A DNA stretch of 64,000 nt, from contig LGRX02035246.1 in assembly GCA_001247695.2 (NCBI GenBank), positions 62,001 through 126,000 of the forward strand, written 5' to 3'. A model generated the notes under the pieces. The model ran no database searches. It worked only from the letters and a program-made list of their open reading frames with translations, and was not told the origin of the DNA. The stretch is from Cymbomonas tetramitiformis (lineage: Eukaryota; Chlorophyta; Pyramimonadophyceae; Pyramimonadales; Pyramimonadaceae). Made by a program: the position numbers and the translations under genes. Shown piece by piece: positions 32,736-41,200 of the stretch; positions within the stretch are counted from its first letter, which is position 1, and each line of letters begins with the position of its first letter.

Positions 32736-33642
32736 TCTCCCCTCTTAGAAGTGTTGTGGCCTCACAATATAGGGTGCATACCTTTTGTATATGTCTCTGA
32801 TGTATTTGTTGTTGAACTGGCCAGTCTTCTTACACCGATGAGGCGTCCCTCAAGGTGTTTTTAGGATATCGGGGGGAACTGAGTCCACTTTAAACCCCCA
32901 CCTTAGGCTTTTAGCCCTACAGTTCTTAGGATGTAGCCCCCCTGATTGCTTGGCGTTTCGTATTTCAGAGTGACGCTCAGGGTATCTCTTGTCCGAGGTT
33001 TACGTTACGGAGAGATATGCGCATGCCGTCGACGATTTAACGAACGATGCACGGCGATATAGTGCATCCACCCCTTCCTCCCCTCCTGGAACTGCTATGG
33101 AGGATCAACGGTGGAATGGATAAGATTTTTAATGCAGGCGGAGAAGGCGCTGCTTACGAGATATCGGAGGGTCTCTATGAGTCCACTTTAAATCCTCACC
33201 CGATCTGCCAAACTCCTTTTTCGGTCCGGTGTGTTGCGCTACTGTATTGCCGCAAGCCAGGTCAGTGGTTTGCCGACAAATCACACTAATGTGAATTTGT
33301 GTTAGTCATGTGTGTCAAGCACGACTCAGGATCACAACTCCATCTACCTCAGAACATTCCGGCAGTTCAGAATGACTGGCCATAAGATCCGAATGACAAA
33401 TTACGGTCTGGCAAAGGCAGTATAGCAGCTTTTATTATCCACAGATATGGTACCCGCATGTATGCGTATCTGTGCAAGGGTATGAATTTGTACAAGGCTC
33501 ACTACACCTCAGCAAGGAAGGATCAATTTCCTGCTCCTGATACAACATACTGATACAACATTAAGAGCAGGGTATACAGATGATCGACATGTATAAGTAT
33601 ATATTACAAGAAGTAAGGGCAATAGGCTTAATAATATATTGT
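32736..33642. other. Unassigned stretch
   Basis: No gene is recognised. At 32915-32940 two units of the CAGTTCTTAGG-TGTAGCCC hairpin type occur, related to the minisatellite at 5349. Confidence 0.4.
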
Positions 33643-34657
33643 TCAGCCTTCATAGGCAGCTATTATGTCTGCTGCATTGGTCAGCTCTGTGGCTTTGACC
33701 CAGGTGTCATGTCCAGGGCCGTAGCCTGCATATCGCACTAAATAGTACTTGACACCTCTAGTGATCTTATCTGAGAGAATGTGATTCTGTGATATCTCAA
33801 ATAATGGTTGCCCTTCTTCGGTGATCATCTGTGGTAGAGGTAAAGGTACTTGGATCGAGTCATTATATGACTCTAATCAGGATACAGGCTGAACCGGATG
33901 GATACGAATGTCGAGATCCCCGAAATCTAGCTCATAAGCACGTCCATGGCTGACTTCTTTAGATATGGTAAACGGCCCGATAAATGGCTGCTTAAAGTGT
34001 CTGCCTGCCTCCGTCAAACCAGTCCATTGGATACACTCAGTCCGTAGAAGAACGTTCTGCCCTAGTGCAAATTGTCGGGGCATGTGAGTCTCATTGAATC
34101 TGGCTCGATTGATTTATGTTGCTCGGGTAATATTGTCTACCGCATTGGCATGAACAGCCCAGTACTGGTCAAAGTGATCTCGAATAGCATTCTGTATTGG
34201 AACAGGAGCTTCTGGCGGAATAGTGATTGCCAGATCATGCGGCGAAAGTGGCTGCGCCATGGAGTCGAGATAAAAGGGTGTGTAACCAGTCGTAGCAGAA
34301 ATTGTGTTGTTGATTGCAAACTCCAATAGAGGCAACTTGTCCTCCCATGAATTGGCTGAAGTATAATTGCAACAACACCTGAGGAAAAAATAATTTCTAA
34401 TCAGTAAGTATAAACCAGAGGTTGGTGAATCATGCATCAAACAAAATGTAAAATACCTGAGGATGTCCTCAATGAAGGCATGGCTTCGCTCATTGCTTGC
34501 ATTCGACTGTGGATGGTGTGAAGATGCCATAGACAATCTCGTACCAGTAGACTTCCACAGTGTTTGCCAGAATGAAGAAGTAAATCTGGGATCTCGATCT
34601 GAAATGATGTTCCTCGGAAGACCATGGATGGCTACTGCCCGAAGGTCCTGTCCTCCC
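33643..34657 (-). pseudogene. pol: Ty3/gypsy (chromovirus) integrase and chromodomain
   Basis: Reading down the minus strand: the integrase core keeps the second Asp (IHGLPRNIISDRDPRFTSSF) and the Glu (HHPQSNASNERSHAFIEDIL). Next come LPLLEFAINNTISATTGYTP and the GPF-like region (PFIGPFTISKEVSHGRAYEL). A chromodomain ends the frame (YYLVRYAGYGPGHDTWVKAT and a closing helix). All segments share one frame, broken by TAA near 34114 and TGA near 33877, and a 78-bp GT-AG intron-like insert lies at 34379-34456. The zinc-binding part and first Asp are lost at the junction with the next element. The chromodomain would bind modified histone tails and steer integration. Confidence 0.88.
34379..34456 (-). 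other. Intron-like 78-bp insert in the integrase gene
   Basis: On the coding strand it begins GTATTTTACA and ends TTTTTTCCTCAG, and removing it restores the expected integrase sequence (EDILR joined to a Cys-rich start of the next block). Its length is a multiple of three and similar to the 80-bp intron of the RING gene. Spliced introns inside retrotransposon integrase genes are uncommon. Confidence 0.6.
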
Positions 34658-34659
34658 AC

Positions 34660-35396
34660 AAGGACCGAAGTGAATTTGGGCCTTTCCCCGGTAAAACTGG
34701 ATTATAAGAATTGGGGTTCGGTCCGGTTCACCAAGGGCAGGGAAGAAGTCGTCATCACCGGCTGTTCGCCGGGATCCCCGGACCCCAGTCGCCCCAAGAA
34801 CACATCAATGGCACTGGTACAGGGAGTCATTTTGAGTCAACGTCGAGCTCGTCGGGACCTGCGGGCCCTCCGAAACAAAGAGGAGCAAGCTTTCGTTGTC
34901 TACCTCGCCCCCGATGGGTCTTTTGGCGCGTCGGCTTGCAACAAGGGGGGGGAGATTCCGACGAGGATTCCCCCAACGATGTCGTAGCAGGCCTAGCGTC
35001 AGAACCCTCCTCCGGGTCCGAGGATAGTGAGGTCAGCGTGCGCCCCAGCACAACGGTGCCGGACGGAGCAGGGGAGTCTGAGGAGCCGGGAGGGTTGGTT
35101 TCGGACAGCTCCGATTCCGGCTACAGTGACGTGGACGGGGCGTGTCATTTGCGGAAGGTAGGGGCGGTGGTCGAGGATATTAGGCCGAAGGGATTTGCAA
35201 GTACGGTTGACGAGGCCGGGGATCATCCTGACCCTCTCAGCGTTTTCGCTAGCAAGCAGGAGGCGAACGGGGCATTTGCATTGCTTCCGCCAGCGGTGCG
35301 TAGACAGGCGATAGAGGATCACGCAGCCGGGAAGCCACCCACCTGGCACGCTCAGGCGGCCGCGGCGCTCCAGCAGGGCCGAGGTCTGGTCGCGGA
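34660..35396 (+). pseudogene. pol: Gypsy protease end and protease-RT linker
   Basis: The first frame (to about 34945) reads LDYKNWGSVRFTKGREEVVI, then GVILSQRRARRDLRALRNKE and EQAFVVYLAP. This is the pattern that links the retropepsin to RT in gypsy polyproteins. At a run of eight G (about 34945) the coding frame shifts by one, then continues in an acidic, Ser-rich linker (NDVVAGLASEPSSGSEDSEV and beyond) up to LQQGRGLVA at 35390. There it is cut by the MITE. It resumes at 44619 with ERRPRARRKRVRW. The G-run shift is a typical decay mutation. Confidence 0.65.
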
Positions 35397-35406
35397 CAGG
35401 GTATAT

Positions 35407-35662
35407 TACTAGAATGTCCTAGTGACACAGTGAAAACGCTGAACGCCGTAGGGTTTGAGCGAGGCAATCGGGTATATCAAAAGATAGAAATGAATACACG
35501 ACTCTCAGGCTATCTAAGCTCTGAGGCCGTCACTAGGCAATCATATCGTGTGTCACAGTCTAAGCTACCGAAGTCGAACTACTGAGTACAGGTAGGAAGT
35601 CACTGTACTGTCACTGTCACTGTCATACGTCATACGTGATACTGAACTACTGAATCTCAGCA
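35407..35662 (-). repeat. 3' LTR of the copia element
   Basis: On the element's strand it begins TGCTGAGATTCAG and ends GGACATTCTAGTA. It contains (GTGACA)n. It is preceded on that strand by the inverted pair CCACCTCA-GCC-GAGGTGG and GTG, a purine-rich tract that should prime plus-strand synthesis. Confidence 0.92.
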
Positions 35663-36205
35663 CACCACCTCGGCTGAGGTGGCACAAGAATGTGAAACAG
35701 GTAGCTAATGCAAACTAAGAGGTCCCCGTCCACGGATCAGAACAACATCAACCAAAGGGCCGACCTGCCGCCATCCCCGCTTCCGGCTAACCCTCTAAAC
35801 CGAATGCTAAAGTACTAGTATATGCATGCCAACTAGGTGGACTGCCACAAGGATATGAAAATAGTAACTGGTCTCCGCCAGATCTCGCTCCCCGATAGAT
35901 ACTCTCATCCGATGCTGCTCAGCCCGACGGTCAACCAGTACTCAAGGTCATAGAAGATGTCAAGGAAGTACAGGATGTAGTCAAAGGCCAGAATCCAGTC
36001 AGATGTGCTTAAGGTCAGAGTAGAGCTGTCGGTGTCTAAGGTCTCATAGGGCAGGTCATAGGTACCAGTCTGTCCACGAACACAAAGTCCAGTCCAGAAG
36101 GGCACCACGTCAAAGGGCATCAATCCAGTCAGACCAGAAAGACCCCTTGCCCGACCGCTGCCGGCTCACAGGCCTGCAGCTCAGCCGGACAGAGGACCAG
36201 AGAAC
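35663..36205 (-). other. Copia 3' untranslated region
   Basis: Non-coding sequence between the pol stop and the 3' LTR. Besides the polypurine tract next to the LTR, nothing is recognised. Confidence 0.6.
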
Positions 36206-39200
36206 CTAGGAGTCACCCGCACCACTGGGGTGCGGGCGGATCACGTCCATGAAGGACTCGATCATGCTGATGATCACCCGCACCTTGTCCTTGAGCCCAG
36301 GAAGAGGTTTGGTGAAGATATCAGCCAGGTTGAGTAAAGTGTTGATGTAAACAGGCACTAGGTACCCAGCACACACCCACCCCCGAAAGCAGTGAAAACG
36401 GATCAACACATGCTTAATCTTGGTGGATAGCATGACATTCCTCAGAATGGAGGAGGCCGCCTGGTTGTCAATCATGACAGCCACCGGGAGCTCCAGCCTG
36501 GGAATGAAGGGTCCAGAGGTACCATACATGCCAGACCGCTGAGAGTGGTACTCCCGCGGACCGTCCTCGTAGCCTGTGCCATCAAATGGTACTGGCACCG
36601 CGTGAGGCAGGGCATACAGGCTGCTGTCAGGAACAGGCTCAGCCTCCCGGTAGTGCAGGGGGGAGGCGGGGCCCATCTGACCATAACCCATAGCATGATT
36701 CTCGAAGAACGTGGCCGCCCTCTGCATCCAAGAAGTGTCAGCTGCAGGGAAGGCCGTAGACAGAGCCAGAGCAGACACACCCGGCTCCTGCTGCGTGATT
36801 CTGATAAATCCGAACATCTCCACAATCATATGGATAGCAGACATGGCCCGCTGCCCAACCACAGAGGCGGCCACATACTCAGATCCAGTGGAGGACATCT
36901 CAGCATCAGTCTGGCGGGCACATACCCAATGAAGCACCATGCCGTTGAGGAATACAATGCCCCCCGAGTAGGAGAGGCACCCGTTGAATTTGTCACGAGC
37001 ATGGTCAGCATCCGAATATACCTGTATTGTGAGCACAGAAAGCGGTGCACTGGGGTAAGCATAACGGATACGGTAGTGCCGTGTGAAGTATAGATACTGA
37101 GCCACTCTCTGAAGTGCCTCCCAGGCCTGAGCCGAGGGGCATGAGGAGAACTGCGCCAGATATATGACGGAGTAATATACATCTGGCCTGGTGCACCGTG
37201 CAATCCACAGCAGGGACCCAAGCAGTGAGAGATACGGGGTGACAAGGGTGAAATCAGGGTGCTCCGGCTTCTGGATAACGAGGTTCACATCCATCGGATT
37301 GTGAAAGGTTTTGGCCGGAAGCTTGAACTTGGACATGAGCTCCTTGATCTGCCTGGTTTGGGACAGTGCAATGCCCCACCGATCATAGTCAACCGCAAGC
37401 TGCAGGACGGCTGTCATACGGCCAAGATTCTTGCTCTTGAATGCCGCCTGGAAAGCTGCCCAGAAAGCCTGGTGGAAGGCATCATCACATGTCAGCCCGA
37501 AGTCATCCACGTAGACAGCCACGAAGGCCACGAACACAGAGGTCACAATATAGTATAGGCACGGGTCATATGTGGACTGGGTGAAGTGCATTCCCTGATA
37601 GGTGAAGGACTTCATGAATTTGTTGGCCAGCTTTTGCCAGGAAGCACCAGCCGTCCGTAGCCCGTAGAGAGCATAGAGCAGCTTGGCATAGCCATATCTG
37701 CCCTTATACATATACCCAGAGGGGAACCGCACATATATAGGAACCTCCAGACGGGCATGAACAAAGGCCTGACTGACATCAAAGTGATAGACCATAACCC
37801 CCATACCAGCAAAGATAATAGACAGGATGAAGAGAAGGCGGAAGGTGGGCAGGTCTGCTACCGTGCATGCGGTCTCAGCTTGGGTGTAGCCCCAGTGCCA
37901 TGTGGCAGCCACGGCCATCCGAGCTTTATGAATCTGGACGGGCGGCAGACCATCCCGCGGCTTCCAGGGCTTATTCAGCACAAAGATGGTGCTGGTGGCG
38001 ATCTCACCGTCGGGTAGCACCTCCACCGGCTCTATCTTACCCTGGTCAATCAGAGGCTGTACCTCCCCACCGGCAATAGCCTCCTCCCACTGAGCCCCAT
38101 CAGGCATAGACAGTGCCTGGCGGTACCCACCCGGCAGTGGCAGATCAGGAGCCGCAGTGTGGTATAGGCGCTCGGCGAGGTCAGCAGAGATATGACAGAA
38201 GCTGAGTGTGCCGCTGGCAGGCAACGTACCGACCGTGTCCTCTGGTGGGACCACATAGTGCGGAAGGAGCCACTGGTCCTGCTCCGGGTGGTCGGAGAAG
38301 GGAAGGTGGCAAGCACTGTGGGTATCAGGGAACACCACCAGACTGGCACGGAGGTCCATGGCATAGGCACGTGGGGCAGTCACATCACCGTAGGCCATAG
38401 GCCGGAAGAGTACCCCATAGGACCTGGACCGCCTCATGTCCGTGGACACAATGAGTGCCGGATACAGCGGATCACCGCGGGCCTCCTGAGCCTTAGCCAG
38501 AGTCCAGAGCGGGTAGTATTGATTGACACAGTCAATGACCCTGCGGCGGTCCAGCCAGTGGACCAAGTCAAACCAAGCAGTGCCCGCAGGGTCAGCCATG
38601 ACATACTGCTGGGCGGTGGTCCAGAAAGTGTCGGCTGATGAACCAGTGTCAAGCAACTGTACGGTGACATAGGTCTCACCGTCCCGGGTGTCATAATAGG
38701 CAGCCACGGAATGGACCGTCACCACCATGTCAGTGGTGTAGTCCCCCCACGGCTCCGGCCTGTCACTGGGCACGGGTGCGGAGTGCTGCTCGTCGGGAGC
38801 GGGGGCAGGGAACGATGACATCACCTGCCCGAACTCTGAGTAGTTTCTGATGAAGTCCGGCCGGCCCTCGGAAACAACCTTGTTTCTCTCCAGGTCCAGT
38901 ATCTTGTAGGCCGAGGACCTGAGGCTGATGCCCACAAACCGCCCCTGCCAGGCCCGGGGGGTCCGCTTCTTGGAGACCCCCGGATGGCGGGCCCGCATCT
39001 GCTGAGCATCCATGGCCACAGTGCACAGGGTGCCGAATATCTCGATACGGGAGTAGATAAAATGATAGCCCATAAGGTGATAGAATGGCACCACGGCGTC
39101 CCGCCCATGAGGCAGGATATCCCATAGCAAGCAGGCATGACTGTCTGCAAGAGGCCAGTAGGTGAGGTCCATACCGGCTGTCTCCGTGAGTGCACGGGAG

Positions 39201-41134
39201 ACCGACGAGATCTTACCAATCACATATTCAGCCATGAAGTTCTGCCAGTGCAGGGTGGGTGACGACTGCAGGTGTTTGATGCCATGGTGTTTGTACAGAG
39301 CCTGTGCTGCAGGGTCACACAGCTCCGGGGCACAATCAGTGCGGAGGACCAGGCCAGTGCAGGCAAAGCCGTGATGAACAACATCTGCCAGGAACTGAGC
39401 CAGAATGAAGCTGTATGCTGACTTCTCAGCAGAGAAGTAGCAAAGTGTAAACCTCACAGTGAACTCCACAAAGGTCCAGCGGTACCTCGACCCGTCATAG
39501 CCAATAGGCGTGATCGGGCCTGTAGCATCAGCCGCCCACATAGATCCAGGCTTCTGAGCCCTGTATCTGTCAGCCGGAGGGTGCTTCGGACTCGGCTGTA
39601 CTGTCCGCATACGGGCACACACAGCACAGGCCTCAGCACAGGTCCTGTGAGCCAGCAGCTGCTCCCGGGTAACTGTAGTACCAGGCCGGGCGATCTCAAC
39701 ACCAAGGTCCATGAGCTGAGCCAGCCTGAGACCATGAGCATGAGCATATGCGGAATGGCACCACCTCTCAGGGGTGAACCTCATGGACGTGTACTGATCA
39801 CGGTAGATGATAGCCACCGGGAACGGGGTACCAGCAATGAAGACACGGTCCCCCCCGCCCTCCGAGCCAGCCGACTGAAGGGGCCGTCCAGCATAGGTGT
39901 GCTCACGACGGTAGCTGAATATGCCCTCTGTGCCAGCCGGATACACATGTAGTACCTCCCAGTGAATAAGGTGCTGCCTGAAGGTACTGAGGTGTGACTG
40001 GGGGATCAGGAAGAGGAATACCGTGTGCTCGGGGTCGGTTGCAAAGTCTCGGTTGGCCTTCTTGAGCATCCGCTCACAGGTGAGTCTGTCAAAGGGCGGG
40101 TTGCCGTATATATAGGCACCGGCCCAGAGGTGACCCCAGCAGGAATCAGACAGTGAATACCTGACTGGGCAGGTCTGGTTGTTACCCACGCCGGGGGGGA
40201 GGTCGTCTCCGAAGAGGGAGATGTCAAAGTTGTGTTCCCCGGTCTTGGCCAGTGCAGCGGGCGAGCCCTTCAGGAAAGCCCACTTGGCATACTCTGAGCG
40301 TGCCCACATCCAGTCACAGATCTCACCGGTGCGGACACGTGAGACAGTCTGGGTGAGTGCACTGGCTGCCCCCTCAGGGACCTCCGCCCACATATAGTCT
40401 GTGCCAGAGTCAATGATCCGATAGACACGGCCAGTAGGCAGGTGGGTGTAAGTGAGGGATACAAGGTCGGGGGACCCGAAGCCGAGGGAAAGCATAACCC
40501 GAGAAGACAGGAGAGTGCGGCAGCCGGCCTTATAGTGTGAGTTTGGGAGAACGAAGTGGTCGATGGCTCCGTCCTGGATACAGACCCCATACAGATGGAA
40601 TGTCACAGTAGCATCCGTCCGGTGAGACCCAGCCGTGACCATGGTGAAGGCCACCGTACGGGTGTAGTCCACGTCGGTGCAGGCCGACAGGTCCCCGCAC
40701 ATGACACATGTGGCTCCAGAGTCACACACGATGCCTCTGTCAACCCGGACGGGTGCAGGGACAGCACTGGCCAGAGAACTGAATCCAGAAGCAGCCCACT
40801 CCTCGTCGGGCACATAAAATGGAACTGACTCTGCACTGCCATAGACCAGAATACCAGTATAACCAGCGGGTACCAGAGGGTAGACCACTGTAACTGACCC
40901 AAGCTGACCAGACAGTACACCAAGCTCCACCGAAGCATAAGTACCCACAGCATAACCAGAGACCAGACATAAGCCGGTATCACCGGTAGCCAGTCCATCA
41001 GCTGAGAAAAGCTGACCAGCAGAACGGCCGACGGACCCCCCTGCTGGTGGGGTAAGCTGACTGACTGACTGACTGACTGACTGACTGACTGCCGCAGACC
41101 CAGAGAGTACCCAAACAGTAGTGCCGAGGTACAC
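36206..41134 (-). CDS. pol: Copia pol polyprotein with inserted methyltransferase-like domain
   Basis: 1642 uninterrupted codons. Domains in order: aspartic protease (IVCDSGATCV, Asp138); Dam-like domain about residues 300-450 (NPPF at 345-348, FLFLIP at 373-378); integrase zinc region (WCHSAYAHAHGLRLAQLMDL, then CAEACAVC near 499-506); integrase core with Asp536, Asp600 and Glu636; a long linker (about 760-1000) with no known domain; RT (VYHFDVSQAFVHARLEVPIY, YVDD at 1208-1211); copia RNase H (VYSDADHARD near 1373, SSTGSEY, then DN at 1556). About 95 residues (1452-1546) are inserted in RNase H before the last Asp. The product should process itself, copy the RNA and integrate the DNA. The start lies just after an in-frame TAG at 41146, so pol is probably made as a gag-pol fusion. 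Confidence 0.93.
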   Translation of the reverse strand: MYLGTTVWVLSGSAAVSQSVSQSVSQLTPPAGGSVGRSAGQLFSADGLATGDTGLCLVSGYAVGTYASVELGVLSGQLGSVTVVYPLVPAGYTGILVYGSAESVPFYVPDEEWAASGFSSLASAVPAPVRVDRGIVCDSGATCVMCGDLSACTDVDYTRTVAFTMVTAGSHRTDATVTFHLYGVCIQDGAIDHFVLPNSHYKAGCRTLLSSRVMLSLGFGSPDLVSLTYTHLPTGRVYRIIDSGTDYMWAEVPEGAASALTQTVSRVRTGEICDWMWARSEYAKWAFLKGSPAALAKTGEHNFDISLFGDDLPPGVGNNQTCPVRYSLSDSCWGHLWAGAYIYGNPPFDRLTCERMLKKANRDFATDPEHTVFLFLIPQSHLSTFRQHLIHWEVLHVYPAGTEGIFSYRREHTYAGRPLQSAGSEGGGDRVFIAGTPFPVAIIYRDQYTSMRFTPERWCHSAYAHAHGLRLAQLMDLGVEIARPGTTVTREQLLAHRTCAEACAVCARMRTVQPSPKHPPADRYRAQKPGSMWAADATGPITPIGYDGSRYRWTFVEFTVRFTLCYFSAEKSAYSFILAQFLADVVHHGFACTGLVLRTDCAPELCDPAAQALYKHHGIKHLQSSPTLHWQNFMAEYVIGKISSVSRALTETAGMDLTYWPLADSHACLLWDILPHGRDAVVPFYHLMGYHFIYSRIEIFGTLCTVAMDAQQMRARHPGVSKKRTPRAWQGRFVGISLRSSAYKILDLERNKVVSEGRPDFIRNYSEFGQVMSSFPAPAPDEQHSAPVPSDRPEPWGDYTTDMVVTVHSVAAYYDTRDGETYVTVQLLDTGSSADTFWTTAQQYVMADPAGTAWFDLVHWLDRRRVIDCVNQYYPLWTLAKAQEARGDPLYPALIVSTDMRRSRSYGVLFRPMAYGDVTAPRAYAMDLRASLVVFPDTHSACHLPFSDHPEQDQWLLPHYVVPPEDTVGTLPASGTLSFCHISADLAERLYHTAAPDLPLPGGYRQALSMPDGAQWEEAIAGGEVQPLIDQGKIEPVEVLPDGEIATSTIFVLNKPWKPRDGLPPVQIHKARMAVAATWHWGYTQAETACTVADLPTFRLLFILSIIFAGMGVMVYHFDVSQAFVHARLEVPIYVRFPSGYMYKGRYGYAKLLYALYGLRTAGASWQKLANKFMKSFTYQGMHFTQSTYDPCLYYIVTSVFVAFVAVYVDDFGLTCDDAFHQAFWAAFQAAFKSKNLGRMTAVLQLAVDYDRWGIALSQTRQIKELMSKFKLPAKTFHNPMDVNLVIQKPEHPDFTLVTPYLSLLGSLLWIARCTRPDVYYSVIYLAQFSSCPSAQAWEALQRVAQYLYFTRHYRIRYAYPSAPLSVLTIQVYSDADHARDKFNGCLSYSGGIVFLNGMVLHWVCARQTDAEMSSTGSEYVAASVVGQRAMSAIHMIVEMFGFIRITQQEPGVSALALSTAFPAADTSWMQRAATFFENHAMGYGQMGPASPLHYREAEPVPDSSLYALPHAVPVPFDGTGYEDGPREYHSQRSGMYGTSGPFIPRLELPVAVMIDNQAASSILRNVMLSTKIKHVLIRFHCFRGWVCAGYLVPVYINTLLNLADIFTKPLPGLKDKVRVIISMIESFMDVIRPHPSGAGDS
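39784..40237 (-). other. Dam-like methyltransferase domain inside copia pol
   Basis: Residues about 300-450 of pol: EHNFDISLFGDD, a variable stretch with Asn-Asn and Tyr, then AGAYIYGNPPFDR (NPPF encoded at 40102-40091). About 25 residues later comes TVFLFLIPQSHL, then EGIFSYRR and a final strand with PFPVAIIYRD. In phage-type N6-adenine methyltransferases NPP[Y/F] is the catalytic motif that holds the target adenine and S-adenosylmethionine, and the hydrophobic strand ending in Pro follows it. Here the acidic motif before it is FDIS and not FDVD. Copia elements normally have nothing but a short spacer between protease and integrase. Activity is unproved. Confidence 0.65.
41056..41087. repeat. 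(CTGA)8 tetranucleotide repeat at the gag-pol junction
   Basis: Eight perfect CTGA units, read as (TCAG)8 on the coding strand and translated as SQSV repeats near the start of pol. All three frames of this repeat are open, so gain or loss of a unit shifts frame without creating a stop. Confidence 0.93.
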
Positions 41135-41200
41135 AGGGCCAGGCTACAGATAACCAGAACAGCAGTCCAGACTGGTGAGGAGCGGCGAGAGGCACGGGGC

